Assembly (NCBI RefSeq): GCF_016127315.1 | Contig: NZ_CP065997.1 | Location: 2,232,001 to 2,296,000 of the forward strand | DNA length: 64,000 nucleotides | Direction of reading: 5' to 3' | Source: Achromobacter deleyi | GTDB lineage: Bacteria; Pseudomonadota; Gammaproteobacteria; Burkholderiales; Burkholderiaceae_B | Shown here: one piece after another, positions 45,367 to 54,441 of the stretch | Numbering within the stretch: the first letter of the stretch is position 1 | Layout: the number at the start of each line of letters is the position of its first letter | The notes under the pieces: model-generated | Told to the model about the DNA's origin: nothing | What the model saw: the letters and a program-made list of their open reading frames with translations, nothing else | Databases searched by the model: none | Program-made: the position numbers and the translations under genes

Positions 45367-46016
45367 GCTTGGGTCTCCTGGGCGGGATAGGCGCGTTGCC
45401 AGGCGGCGATGAAAGCGCGCGCGTTCTGGCCGACTTCGGCGGCCGACAGGCCGGGTTTGTACAAGGCGGAGCCCAGGCCGAAGCCGCTGGCGCCCGCCTG
45501 GGCGTAGGTGGAAAGGTTGTCGGGCGTGATGCCGCCGACCGGCACCAGCGCGATCGGCGGGCGCATCACCGCGCGCCAGGCCTTGAGCACGGCCGGGCCG
45601 AGCTGCTCGGCGGGGAACATCTTGAGCACGTCGGCGCCGGCGGCCAGCGCCGCGAAGGCCTCGGTCGGCGTGGCCACGCCGGGGCACGACGCCAGGCCCG
45701 CGGCCTTGGCCGCGCGCACCACGGTCAGGTCGCTGTGCGGCATGACGATCAGCTCGCCGCCGGCGTCCTTGATGCGCGCCACGTCATCGGGGTTCAGCAC
45801 CGTGCCGGCGCCCACCAGGCAGTCGGCCGGCAGCGCGTCGCGCATGGCGCGGATGCTGGCCAGCGGATCCGGCGAATTCAGCGGCACTTCGATCAGGCGA
45901 AAGCCGGCGTCGTACAGCGCGCGTCCGACGGGCACGGCCTCGGCGGGCGTGATGCCGCGCAGGATGGCGATCAGGCCGCAATGGGCCATGGCGGTTTGCA
46001 GTCCGGTATGGGTCAT
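45363..46016 (-). CDS. dgoA: 2-dehydro-3-deoxy-6-phosphogalactonate aldolase
   Basis: A 217-residue class I aldolase of the KDPG/KDPGal family. It has [12 protein letters not shown] at the start, an active-site Glu in [10 protein letters not shown] and the Schiff-base Lys in [14 protein letters not shown] near residue 130. It splits KDPGal to pyruvate and glyceraldehyde-3-phosphate. The overlaps with dgoK and dgoD mean tight translational coupling. In E. coli dgoA and dgoD are also adjacent. Confidence 0.93.
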   Translation of the reverse strand: MTHTGLQTAMAHCGLIAILRGITPAEAVPVGRALYDAGFRLIEVPLNSPDPLASIRAMRDALPADCLVGAGTVLNPDDVARIKDAGGELIVMPHSDLTVVRAAKAAGLASCPGVATPTEAFAALAAGADVLKMFPAEQLGPAVLKAWRAVMRPPIALVPVGGITPDNLSTYAQAGASGFGLGSALYKPGLSAAEVGQNARAFIAAWQRAYPAQETQA

Positions 46017-47029
46017 GGTGTGGTCTCGGAAGAAGGGGCGGCGGGCACCAGGCCGGCGCTGACCGCCAGGTGCCACAGGCCGCGCTCGGTGGCGTGTTGC
46101 GCCAGTTGCGGCGTGCCCAGGCCGTAGTGCCGCAGCGCCAGGATGTAGCGTTGGCACAGCGCGTCGTCGCCGCACAGCACGATGCGCGGCAGTTCGCCCT
46201 GCAGCCGCAGCATGTCGGCCAGCGCGCAGATTTCATGGCCGATCAGCAGGCCCGACAGGTAATCGGCCTGCGACACGCCGGCCAGTTCGCCGGTCAGCCC
46301 CAGCGCGCGGGTGCTGAAGATCGTCGACAGCACGCCGGCGCGTCCGGCCGGCACTCCGGCCACTTTCACGCCGCGCTCGAACGCCGCCATGTCGGAGGTC
46401 GGCGCCTCGACCATGGTGCGGCCCAGGATGGTGTGGCCGCGCAGCGCGGCATAGACCTCGCCGGTCATGAAGGTATCGAAATGCGTGACCTGGCCGCGGC
46501 GCGCGTTGACCCACTTGGAGTGCGTGCCCGGCAGGCCGATCAGCACGCTGTCGGCGGGATCGTTGCCCTGGTCGAACAGCACGCCGAAGACCTGGGTCTC
46601 TTCGCCGCGCATCACATTGGGCAGGCCGTGGCGCTGGATCAGGCCGGGCACGATGTGCACCGGCGTGGCGCCGTTGCGCTCGACGCGCGTCAGCAGCGTG
46701 CCGATGCGCTGCAGGTCGACCGGCACATCCAGGTAGGCGGCTTCCTGCCAGCCCTGGGCGCTGCCGACCATGCCGCAGGCGATCACCGGCAGGTGGGGCT
46801 CGGCCCGCAGCCAGTCGCCGCAGGCTTGCTCGAAGGCCAGTTCGAAGCCCGATTGGCCGCTGGGCGTGGCGGCGCCGTCCTGCAAGGGCTGCGGCAGGCG
46901 CATGATGCCCCACGGCAGATGGCGGGTATCCAGCGTGCGCCCGGCGCCATCGAGGCGGTAGGCGCGCAGCGAAGAGGTGCCCCAATCCAGCGCTATCAGG
47001 GCCGCGCGGGCAGGCAATCCGGTTGTCAT
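46013..47029 (-). CDS. dgoK: 2-dehydro-3-deoxygalactonokinase
   Basis: A 338-residue sugar-acid kinase. It shows ALDWGTSSLRAYRLD near residue 13, ACGMVGSAQGW near 85, IGLPGTHSKWV near 165 and a C-terminal VLCGDDALCQRY. It phosphorylates KDGal to KDPGal. It is the first gene of the operon dgoK-dgoA-dgoD-MFS, transcribed divergently from an IclR regulator gene. Confidence 0.93.
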   Translation of the reverse strand: MTTGLPARAALIALDWGTSSLRAYRLDGAGRTLDTRHLPWGIMRLPQPLQDGAATPSGQSGFELAFEQACGDWLRAEPHLPVIACGMVGSAQGWQEAAYLDVPVDLQRIGTLLTRVERNGATPVHIVPGLIQRHGLPNVMRGEETQVFGVLFDQGNDPADSVLIGLPGTHSKWVNARRGQVTHFDTFMTGEVYAALRGHTILGRTMVEAPTSDMAAFERGVKVAGVPAGRAGVLSTIFSTRALGLTGELAGVSQADYLSGLLIGHEICALADMLRLQGELPRIVLCGDDALCQRYILALRHYGLGTPQLAQHATERGLWHLAVSAGLVPAAPSSETTP

Positions 47030-47168
47030 CAGAATCTGTCTCGTCTCGGGCCGGCGGCGCGCTGCGGGCGAGGGCGCGGGGAGGCGTTCGCGCGCGGCAG
47101 GAGCTGGCCGACCTTGTTGTCGTCAGGCCCGCGACGGCGCCAGGACGGCGCGGGGGCGGGTTGGGAAA

Positions 47169-47229
47169 AATTCTAGATCAGCGCTTGAAAAATCTCAAAA
47201 TATAGAATTAAATCCCATATACAGGGATT
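47169..47229. promoter_or_regulatory. AT-rich divergent control region with two inverted repeats
   Basis: An AT-rich island in the dgoK/IclR gap contains AATTCTA...TAGAATT (47169-47175 and 47203-47209) and AATCCC-N7-GGGATT (47211-47229). Either could be the operator of the IclR regulator. Confidence 0.45.
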
Positions 47230-47238
47230 AGTTTCTCG

Positions 47239-47265
47239 CTTCCCGTTTCCCGTTTCCCGTTCCCG
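47239..47265 (+). repeat. Short TTTCCCG tandem repeat before the IclR gene
   Basis: Four to five near-copies of a 6-7 base unit (TTCCCG/TTTCCCG) lie 22 bases before the ATG of the regulator. They may simply be slippage-prone DNA. Confidence 0.6.
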
Positions 47266-47286
47266 ATTTCCAGCACCTGGCCCTCT

Positions 47287-48117
47287 ATGTCCGATTCTTC
47301 CCCCGCCTACGATCCCGACGCCGCGGCCCCCGCCGGCACGCAGACCCTGATGCGCGGATTGGGCGTGATCCAGGCCGTCGCCGCGGGCGCGCGCGATCTC
47401 AAGGACATCTGCGCCCATATCGGCGTGGCGCGCAGCACCACGCACCGGCTCGCCAGCTGCCTGGTGCAGGAGCGTTACCTGCGCTCGCTGCCCGGCGTCG
47501 GCTACGTGCTCGGCCCGAAACTGATCGAACTCGGCTTCCAGGCGCGCGAAGCCTTCCCCATGGCGACCTTGGCGCGGCCCTATCTGGACAGCCTCGCCGC
47601 CGAGACCGGCGACACCATCCACCTGGCCGTGCGCGACAACGACGAAGTGCTGTACCTGGAAAAGATTCCCGGCAAGAAGGGATTGGAGATGCGCTCGCGC
47701 GTCGGCCATCGCATGCCCTTGGCCGCCACCGGCGTCGGCAAGGCGCTGCTGCTCGATGCCGACGAACCGCAATGGAAGGCGCTGCATCGCGTCGGCGCGC
47801 CGGTGTCCTCGCGCGCGCCTGGCGGCCGCCAGACCTGGGAGGCCTTCCGCGACCGCATGCGCGACTACGCCGCCCACGGCTACGCCTTCGACCTGGAAGA
47901 CAACGAACCGTCGATCCGCTGCGTGGCCGCGCCGGTGCGCGACGCCTCCAGCGGCATCGTCGCCGCCATCAGCGTGTCCAGCACGGTGCCGTACATGTCG
48001 CTGGAGCGCATGCAGGACATGGTCGCCGTGGTGCGCGACGCGGCGGCGCGCATCTCGGCCGAACTGGGCTGGAAGGTGCAGGGCGGTCCCGCCAAGCCGC
48101 GCGACGCCGACCAGTAG
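47287..48117 (+). CDS. IclR-family regulator of the galactonate operon
   Basis: A 276-residue regulator. The N-terminal winged helix covers about residues 20-80 (LKDICAHIGVARSTTHRLASCLVQERYL), followed by the IclR effector domain (RSRVGHRMPLAATGVGKALL near 140, SIRCVAAPVRD near 218). It is divergent from dgoK. E. coli uses a GntR-family repressor (DgoR) for this operon; here an IclR protein occupies the place. The effector is presumably galactonate or a keto-deoxy intermediate. Confidence 0.88.
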   Translation: MSDSSPAYDPDAAAPAGTQTLMRGLGVIQAVAAGARDLKDICAHIGVARSTTHRLASCLVQERYLRSLPGVGYVLGPKLIELGFQAREAFPMATLARPYLDSLAAETGDTIHLAVRDNDEVLYLEKIPGKKGLEMRSRVGHRMPLAATGVGKALLLDADEPQWKALHRVGAPVSSRAPGGRQTWEAFRDRMRDYAAHGYAFDLEDNEPSIRCVAAPVRDASSGIVAAISVSSTVPYMSLERMQDMVAVVRDAAARISAELGWKVQGGPAKPRDADQ

Positions 48118-48329
48118 GGCAACACATCGGTAAATACCGCGAGCGATCCGCGCATGGCGCGCGACCCCGGGGCCCTGACGCGGGGCGCCGGACGGCTACG
48201 CCGGTCCAGGTCAAATCTCCGACCAATCCATATGCCGCCGCTACCGGCAGGGCGCCCTATCGGTGCTAGTCTCTTGCTCAACCATCCCTGACGCTCATCA
48301 CGATTGAGTAGATTTCCGGCGACGAGCAC

Positions 48330-48839
48330 GTGGCGCCCCAACCTGATGTCGAGCGCCTGTATGCGGCCTATGCCGAGCGGCTGCGTCGCTACCTGTTCCT
48401 GAAGACCGGCGAAGCCGAACTCAGCGCCGACCTGGTGCAGGACTGCTTCGCCCGCCTCCTTGCCCACCAGGAAGACGTCCCGCTGGACGACACCGCGCTG
48501 GCCTATCTCTACGCCATCGCCAATCGCCTGCTCATCGACCATCGCCGCAATCATCATCAATCCCGCACCGACATGGCGTCGGATGACGTACTGGAAGGCG
48601 TGCGCGATCCGCGCACCGCGCCCGACGTGCACGTGCACGTCCGCCGGCAACTGGCGCGGTTGACCGCGACCCTGGCTGAACTGCCGCCACGCACGCGCCA
48701 GATCTTCAAGCTCTGCCGCGTCGAGGGCCTGAGCCATGCGCAGGCCGCGCGCTATCTGGACATCTCTCCCAGCTCGGTGCAGAAGCACCTGGCCATGGCG
48801 CTTGAACTGATGCGCGAACGCCTGGGGAACGATCCATGA
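48330..48839 (+). CDS. hasI: ECF sigma factor of the haem-uptake system (HasI/FecI type)
   Basis: A 169-residue ECF sigma factor starting at GTG 48330. Region 2 shows AELSADLVQDCFARLLAHQED, and region 4 shows LPPRTRQIFKLCRVEGLSHAQAARYLDISPSSVQKHL. It lies before a FecR-type gene and a HasR receptor with signalling domain, so it should activate the has genes when haem-loaded hemophore docks at HasR. Only a weak ribosome site precedes it. Confidence 0.88.
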   Translation: MAPQPDVERLYAAYAERLRRYLFLKTGEAELSADLVQDCFARLLAHQEDVPLDDTALAYLYAIANRLLIDHRRNHHQSRTDMASDDVLEGVRDPRTAPDVHVHVRRQLARLTATLAELPPRTRQIFKLCRVEGLSHAQAARYLDISPSSVQKHLAMALELMRERLGNDP

Positions 48840-48868
48840 GCCCGCGCAATGAATACGCGCTTTGGGCG

Positions 48869-48881
48869 CTTTTTTTACTGT
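48869..48881 (+). promoter_or_regulatory. Candidate ECF promoter element, copy 1 (before hasS)
   Basis: CTTTTTTTACTGT occurs here 43 bases before the hasS start and again, base for base, before hasR. The following bases also agree in TTCG and TC. A weak hairpin with a T-run (terminator of hasI) overlaps it, which is the alternative explanation for this copy. Confidence 0.45.
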
Positions 48882-48924
48882 CTTTCGCGTCCGGGCCGTT
48901 TATTCCTTTCATGAAGATCCCATC

Positions 48925-49944
48925 ATGTATCCGCTGAACCGCTTCGGCCGCCAACGGCGCCTGCGCCGCCACGCCAGCCAGTGGGCCGTGCGCCTGGAGG
49001 CGGGCGCGCTCGCGCCGGCCGAACAGCGCCGCCTCGATCGTTGGTTGGCGCGCGACGCGCGCCATGGCCCGGCCCTGGCCGATGCCGAAATGGTCTGGGC
49101 CCTGGCAGGCGCCTGCCGCGACGCGGCGGTCTGCGCGCAGCCGGCGTCTCGGTCTCGGCGCGACCCCTGGCGCGCCTGTGTCGCGTCGTGGCGGCGGGCC
49201 GGCCGTCTGCTGCCATCGCGACGCACGCCGGCGTTGGCGGCCTTGGCGCTGGCGGCGGCCGGCGCGGTCAATGGTCCGGACATCGTCGCGCCCTGGTTGG
49301 CCGACTACCGCAGCGGCGTCGGCGAAGTCCGATCTTTCGTGTTGCCCGACGGCAGCCTCGTGCTGCTGGGCAGCAACAGCGCGCTGGATGTGGAATACGA
49401 CGCCATGACCCGCCGGGTGCGCCTGCTGCGCGGCGAAGCGGTGTTTTCGCCAGCGCCCACCGGAGCGGCCGAGCCGCGCCGTTTCGTGGTGGCGAGCGCG
49501 GGCGCCAGCATGACCGCGCTGGGCACGCGCTACGCCGTGCGGCGCCAGGATGCCGGCCATGGCTGGGTCGGTGTGTTGCAGCATCGCGTAGACCTCGCGC
49601 TGGACCGGCCGCCCTCGTCAGGCAAGGCGAGCCTGACACTGGGCTCGGGCGACAGCGCCACTTTCAGCCATGCCGGTGGCGTTGCGCGCAGCGCCGTCGC
49701 GCCCGCGCGCGGGGCCGCCTGGGCCGACGGCTATCTCATCTTCGAAGGCGAACCGCTGGAGCAGGTCCTGCAACGCATCGGCGATTTCCGGCCGGGCCGG
49801 CTGATCCTCGCGAATCGCGCCGCGGCGCGCAGGCCGGTGCACGCGCTGTTCCATCTGGATAACCTCGACGGCGCACTGGCCACGCTCTGTGGCGAGATGC
49901 AGCTTGCGCAGCTGCGGTTGCCGGGGGTGACGGTGCTGTACTGA
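48925..49944 (+). CDS. hasS: FecR/HasS-type anti-sigma factor
   Basis: A 339-residue protein. Residues 15-60 are the cytoplasmic sigma-binding domain (ASQWAVRLEAGALAPAEQRRLDRWLARDARHG). A weak membrane segment lies near 95-115. The periplasmic FecR domain covers about 130-215 (VRSFVLPDGSLVLLGSNSALDVEY...LLRGEAVF), and a DUF4974-like part with FEGEPLEQVLQRIG ends it. It passes the HasR docking signal to the sigma factor. Start ATG 48925 gives a normal N-terminus. Confidence 0.88.
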   Translation: MYPLNRFGRQRRLRRHASQWAVRLEAGALAPAEQRRLDRWLARDARHGPALADAEMVWALAGACRDAAVCAQPASRSRRDPWRACVASWRRAGRLLPSRRTPALAALALAAAGAVNGPDIVAPWLADYRSGVGEVRSFVLPDGSLVLLGSNSALDVEYDAMTRRVRLLRGEAVFSPAPTGAAEPRRFVVASAGASMTALGTRYAVRRQDAGHGWVGVLQHRVDLALDRPPSSGKASLTLGSGDSATFSHAGGVARSAVAPARGAAWADGYLIFEGEPLEQVLQRIGDFRPGRLILANRAAARRPVHALFHLDNLDGALATLCGEMQLAQLRLPGVTVLY

Positions 49945-50198
49945 AAAGCGTCGAGTCCTTGCGCGCCGGGTGCGGTTTTACAAAGCCTGGTTTGTAAAAC
50001 GGAAAAACAAACGCTGGTCTGTATTCGGCACTTTTCCGCTTGCCGACGGCGCTCTGGATGGTGGGCGACAGCCGTGGCCCAAAAGCGTCGGCGATGCGAT
50101 CCATCGCGAGGCGCGTGCAGCGCCATCGCCAGGCCCTGAGTAAGACGAAGTCAGGACGCCTCCGCGCCGCTCTCCCCCTGGCAACTGTCTTTTCCGAA

Positions 50199-50211
50199 CT
50201 TTTTTTACTGT
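50199..50211 (+). promoter_or_regulatory. Candidate ECF promoter element, copy 2 (before hasR)
   Basis: CTTTTTTTACTGT, identical to 48869-48881, 64 bases before the hasR start. No hairpin explains this copy, which supports a promoter or regulator-site reading for both. Confidence 0.5.
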
Positions 50212-50227
50212 AGTTCGATTCTCAACC

Positions 50228-50246
50228 GTTAATGGTAATGATGCGC
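50228..50246. promoter_or_regulatory. Putative Fur box before hasR
   Basis: GTTAATGGTAATGATGCG holds two hexamers that match the Fur unit GATAAT at five of six positions (GTTAAT, GGTAAT) and a weaker third. It lies 30-48 bases before the hasR start, where iron repression of a haem receptor would be expected. Confidence 0.5.
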
Positions 50247-50275
50247 GTTTGCATCGGCAGCAACCAGAGACGGCA

Positions 50276-53200
50276 ATGAAGAGAAGATTGATGAAGGCCA
50301 GGCTGGCCAGGCGGATGATGGGAGCGGGGATGCTCGCGATGCCATGCGCTGCCTCGGTGTGGGCCCAACCGCAACCGGTGGCATCGGGACAGCCCGACCG
50401 CCAGGAGGAAGCCGTCCGTCAGACCCGCGCCTTCGACATCTCGGCCCAGCCAATGATGCAAGCGGTGCTGGCGTTCGCCCGGCAGGCCGGCGTCGATCTC
50501 TACGTGGGCGATGTCGATCTTTCCTCGTACACCAGCGTCGCTACCCAGGGCACCTACAGCCTGACCGCCGGGCTCAAGCATCTTCTCGGCAACAGCCCCG
50601 TCGGTTATCGGATTTCCGAAGGCAACGGACGCCTGAGCTTTCAATTGGTCGATAACGGCCCGGGCGGTCGTTCCAAGGTGTACTCGCTCAAGCCGGTGGT
50701 GGTTCAGGGCAACACCGTCAACGAGCGCGTCTATCAAGCCCCCCGCGCCGTCAGCATCATCACGCGTGAAGAAATGGACCGCGTGCCGGTTCGCCACGCC
50801 GCCGAACTCATCCAGGACACCCCCGGCGTCGCCAGCGCCGTCAACCGCCAGAACCCCGGCCTGTCGATCAACATCCGCGGCATGCAGGACTTCGGCCGCG
50901 TCAACATGATGATCGACGGCATGCGCCAGGATTTCGTGCAGAACGGGCACATGCAACGCAATGGAGAAATGTATGTCGATTCGGAACTCCTGTCCGAGGC
51001 CGTGGTGGAGCGAGGCGTGGTGCATGGGGTGCATGGCACCGGCGCGATGGCGGGGAGCGTTGACTTTCGGACGTTGGATTTTGGGGATGTGCTGCGCGAA
51101 GGCAGGGATATCGGCTTGAAGCTGCGTGGCACGTCCGGGATGGGATACCAGGGAAACGGCGTCAACTTCATCGGTAGCGCGGCGGGCGCGGCGCGCGCGG
51201 GTGAGAACCTGGAAGTGATGGCGGCGGTATCGCGGCGATCTATTGGGGACTATCGGATAGGCGCCTATGGCGGCGCTTCAGGCCAGAACTCGGTCTGGGT
51301 GACTGACAGCAACGGCAGGGGCATCGGCAAGGTCGAATACAACGATGTGAAATTCGCCGCCCAGGATCAGGATTCCAGCCTGTTCAAGGCACGCTGGAAA
51401 TTGAATGATGCCTCGTCCCTGCAATTCAGCTATGTCGGCACGCGGGTGGGCTATTCCTACACCATGGACGCCGACCTCTCGGTGCAGGAGAGCGGCACCG
51501 CCTGGCGCAAGCTTGGCGCTTCCAATGCGCAATCCAACAGCTTCGCGCTGGACTACAAGCTCAAGCCGGCCGACAGCCCGTGGCTGGACTTGAACGTGAA
51601 GCTCTATGCCGTCGATACCAGCATCAAAAACCACACGACACCGAATTATCCAAAATCCCTCTCTTGGGGAACGGTCACCGATCCGGCGCTGATCCGGGAG
51701 AACATCAATACCGAGTACTGGAACAGCGCCGGCACCGGCACGTGCGATAGCGCCAAGACCAAGTTCTCTCCTTACGCCAAGGACATTTGTTCACAGTACG
51801 GATTCGATCGGGATAGCCGCCTGCGCACTCAAACCAGTGGATTGCAGCTGGACAATACGTCGCGCTTCATGGTGGGCGAGAAAACGCTGCTCAGCGCCAA
51901 CTACGGCATCGAGTACTTCACGGATCGCACCACCTCTAACCAGCGCTGGCACGTCGAGGGGCGCGAGGTCAAACCCTTCGGCCTGGACGGTAAGGACGCG
52001 CTCAATCCGCGAGGCCGCCGCAGCATGGGCAGCATTTTCGCCGAGCTGAAGCTGGAAGACGATTTCTATACGATATCCGCGAGCCTGCGCTATGAGCGCT
52101 ACCAGGCCAAGGGCAAGACTCAGACGCCGGGTACGACGCGGATCTACCAAAGCACCGTGGATATGGTTGAGAAGTCAGCGTGTGCACAGGCTGGCAATAT
52201 GAGTTTGGTACGCGACGAGAACTACAGAGCGATTTATAGAGAAGGCTGCCTCATTGCGCGGACCGGCGACCTGGCGGCCTTGAAAGCGTGGTGGGACGCC
52301 GATCCGACCTACCTTTGGCACTCCACTAAGAAAGTGCATGACCCGAGCGGTAAGTCGACGTATGTACGTACAGGCGAGACCTCGGTGGATCATCTCAACA
52401 GCATCGGCGGTCACAAGCGCGAACTAGAAACTGCCTATCCATCCCGATGGTTGGAGGACCAGCCCGCCCTATACGATTACGACGTCGACCGTAGCGCCGG
52501 CAAGCTGCTGCCGGCGCTGTCCGCGGCCATCCGCCCCGCACGCTGGCTGGAGTTGTACGGCAGTTGGGGAAAATCCTGGCGTCCCCCGGCCATCAATGAA
52601 TTGCTGATGGTCGGCAGCCATCCCGCGCAGGGATTCGCCACGATTTTGCCCAATCCCCTGTTGGATGCCGAGACTTCGCAAACCTGGGAAGTGGGCGTCA
52701 ACACCATATTCAAGGATGTCGCGCTGGATGACGACAATTTGTCGCTCAAGGTCGGGTATTTCGACACGCGGGCCGACAACTATATGTTCTCCTCAATGGA
52801 TGTGATGACGCCCGGCGCGGGGCTGGAGAAGTTGCCGTTTCCCGGAACGACCGCCTTCGTCAACAACCGCACCCGCACCCAGTTCCGCGGGCTGGAGCTG
52901 GAAGGGCGCTATGACGCCGGCTGGCTCTACGGTGGCGTGAGCTACACGCATTACCTGGGCGGCGCCAACAAGTTCTGCGAAGACCTGTATTTCCTGGGAT
53001 CAGGGCCCAACAAATACGACCAGCCCAATGCGGACGGCAGCTATCCGTCGCAGCACAACGACGCCGTCGCAAAGGGGTATGACTCCTGGCGGGCGTGGGC
53101 TGACGACCAGGTCGAGTGCGGCAATTTCGTCTTCAACAGCGCCATCGCCAAGCCAGTGGACAAGGGCATGGTCCAGGTCGGCGTTCGGTTGCTGGAGCGC

Positions 53201-53455
53201 AAGCTGGATACGGGCGTGCGTTTCAACTACAGCGGCGAGGGTTGGTACAACCGCGACGCCGGCGGCTCCCAAGTCTGGTTCAAGTACACCACTTGGGACT
53301 GGTACGCCAGCTATCAGGCCAACGCCAACGTCAAGCTGATGGCCTCCGTCGAGAACCTGACCAACCGCATGTACGTGGAAGGGTATTCCGACGCCCTGGC
53401 TCGTACCTTCGCGCCAGGCCGCGCGGTGACGCTGGGGATGGAGGTGCGCTTCTAA
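50276..53455 (+). CDS. hasR: HasR hemophore/haem receptor with N-terminal signalling domain
   Basis: A 1059-residue TonB-dependent receptor. A signal peptide ends near SVWA-Q (residue 30). An STN signalling domain covers about 52-125 (FDISAQPMMQAVLAFARQAGVDLYV). The plug (about 145-270) contains LSINIRGMQDFGRVNMMIDGMRQ, split here as LSINIRGMQD and NMMIDGMRQ, and the barrel ends in LGMEVRF. The STN domain plus the upstream sigma/anti-sigma pair makes it a signalling receptor. The unusual length and the NNRTRTQFRGLELEG block fit the HasR/haem receptor group. ATG 50276 is chosen over TTG 50249. Confidence 0.9.
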   Translation: MKRRLMKARLARRMMGAGMLAMPCAASVWAQPQPVASGQPDRQEEAVRQTRAFDISAQPMMQAVLAFARQAGVDLYVGDVDLSSYTSVATQGTYSLTAGLKHLLGNSPVGYRISEGNGRLSFQLVDNGPGGRSKVYSLKPVVVQGNTVNERVYQAPRAVSIITREEMDRVPVRHAAELIQDTPGVASAVNRQNPGLSINIRGMQDFGRVNMMIDGMRQDFVQNGHMQRNGEMYVDSELLSEAVVERGVVHGVHGTGAMAGSVDFRTLDFGDVLREGRDIGLKLRGTSGMGYQGNGVNFIGSAAGAARAGENLEVMAAVSRRSIGDYRIGAYGGASGQNSVWVTDSNGRGIGKVEYNDVKFAAQDQDSSLFKARWKLNDASSLQFSYVGTRVGYSYTMDADLSVQESGTAWRKLGASNAQSNSFALDYKLKPADSPWLDLNVKLYAVDTSIKNHTTPNYPKSLSWGTVTDPALIRENINTEYWNSAGTGTCDSAKTKFSPYAKDICSQYGFDRDSRLRTQTSGLQLDNTSRFMVGEKTLLSANYGIEYFTDRTTSNQRWHVEGREVKPFGLDGKDALNPRGRRSMGSIFAELKLEDDFYTISASLRYERYQAKGKTQTPGTTRIYQSTVDMVEKSACAQAGNMSLVRDENYRAIYREGCLIARTGDLAALKAWWDADPTYLWHSTKKVHDPSGKSTYVRTGETSVDHLNSIGGHKRELETAYPSRWLEDQPALYDYDVDRSAGKLLPALSAAIRPARWLELYGSWGKSWRPPAINELLMVGSHPAQGFATILPNPLLDAETSQTWEVGVNTIFKDVALDDDNLSLKVGYFDTRADNYMFSSMDVMTPGAGLEKLPFPGTTAFVNNRTRTQFRGLELEGRYDAGWLYGGVSYTHYLGGANKFCEDLYFLGSGPNKYDQPNADGSYPSQHNDAVAKGYDSWRAWADDQVECGNFVFNSAIAKPVDKGMVQVGVRLLERKLDTGVRFNYSGEGWYNRDAGGSQVWFKYTTWDWYASYQANANVKLMASVENLTNRMYVEGYSDALARTFAPGRAVTLGMEVRF

Positions 53456-53597
53456 CACAGGAATCGTTGCGGGTCCGCTCATCGCGACCCGTGCAAGGAA
53501 CATGCGTTGTCGCATGTACGGCGTTCGCAGGCTGCGGCGTCGACCTCGCCGGGGAGGCTGTTCCCGGTGCAATCTTTATCTGTAGGAAATTTCAACC

Positions 53598-54200
53598 ATG
53601 ACTGCTTTCATCAGCTATATCGATGACCATCTCAGCGCCGCAACGATGGAGGGCTCGCTCAAGGACATGCTGCTCGCATTCCAAAGTGAGGGTGCGGAAG
53701 GTGAACACACCAGCATGCCGAATTCGGGCGGCTTCTTCGGCGGCAACATGTTCAACGGCACCGAATATGCCTACACCAGCAAAGCGATTCCCAGCTATGC
53801 CTTCGTGGCCGAGGGCGACATCCACTATTTCTTCCCTCCCTTCAGCGGCCACGCGGGTGACGGCCCGACCGCGCATACGGTATGGGGCGAATTGGACTCG
53901 ATCACGCTGGGTGCGGGAGTGGACAAGGCCGGTCACGTGGTGGACCCGCTGATCACCTTCACTTTCGACACGCCGATCTTCGGCGACGTAGCCGAAGGAA
54001 GAAGCAATGACGTGCACGACATCGTTTGGGGTCTGATGAACGGGCATGTCGACAATGGCGCCGTGGATAAATTGGGTACTGTTTCCCAGGGCGGTCTGCT
54101 AGCGGCTCTGGAGCACAACGGTCTGCATACGGACTACTCCATCGCCGACCTAGTCGCCCACAACTTCGCCACCGAAACCGACCTCGCCCTGGCGGCGTAA
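53598..54200 (+). CDS. hasA: Hemophore HasA, first copy
   Basis: A 200-residue extracellular haem-binding protein without signal peptide. By comparison with Serratia HasA, His37 (GEHTS...NSGGFFGG) and Tyr77 (IHYFF) are the two haem ligands and His93 (PTAHTVWG) the partner of the tyrosine. An insert of about eight residues (PPFSGHAGD) separates Tyr77 from His93. The C-terminal LALAA is the type I secretion signal. It starts 142 bp after hasR behind AGGAAATTTC. Confidence 0.92.
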   Translation: MTAFISYIDDHLSAATMEGSLKDMLLAFQSEGAEGEHTSMPNSGGFFGGNMFNGTEYAYTSKAIPSYAFVAEGDIHYFFPPFSGHAGDGPTAHTVWGELDSITLGAGVDKAGHVVDPLITFTFDTPIFGDVAEGRSNDVHDIVWGLMNGHVDNGAVDKLGTVSQGGLLAALEHNGLHTDYSIADLVAHNFATETDLALAA

Positions 54201-54208
54201 TCCGGTTG

Positions 54209-54243
54209 CTGCTGCCTTGCGCCTCGTGGGGGCAAGGCAGCAG
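54209..54243 (+). promoter_or_regulatory. 12-bp hairpin between the two hemophore genes
   Basis: CTGCTGCCTTGC and GCAAGGCAGCAG form a perfect 12-bp stem with an 11-base loop just after the first hasA stop. There is no T-run, so it is more likely an mRNA-stabilising or attenuating structure than a full terminator. Confidence 0.7.
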
Positions 54244-54441
54244 ATCAGAGTGGCCGATCATTCCGAGCCTAGACCGTATTGCGCAGTCCTCCCCGGTAAG
54301 CGGTGAGACGAGTCGCTTTGAGACGCCTCCTGCGGAAATCGTGCGATTCATTCGCATGGGCGACGTATGAACAGGTCTTCGCCGTTCAGGCCGGACCATG
54401 GTCCGGCGCAAGTTCACGACTGGAAATCCAGGAGTATCGAT

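Larger units (their letters stand above)
49945..50275. other. Non-coding gap between hasS and hasR
   Basis: 331 bases without a convincing gene. The left third holds an AT-rich stretch with GTTTGTAAAAC and ACAAAC motifs. The right end holds the repeated 13-mer at 50199 and a Fur-like site at 50228. No strong terminator is seen, so hasR may be read both from its own promoter and through from hasS. Confidence 0.6.

Noticed and set aside
47239..47265. CRISPR-like or phase-variable repeat
   Set aside because: The units are only 6-7 bases and irregular, there are no spacers, and the tract is outside the coding sequence; at most a slippage tract.
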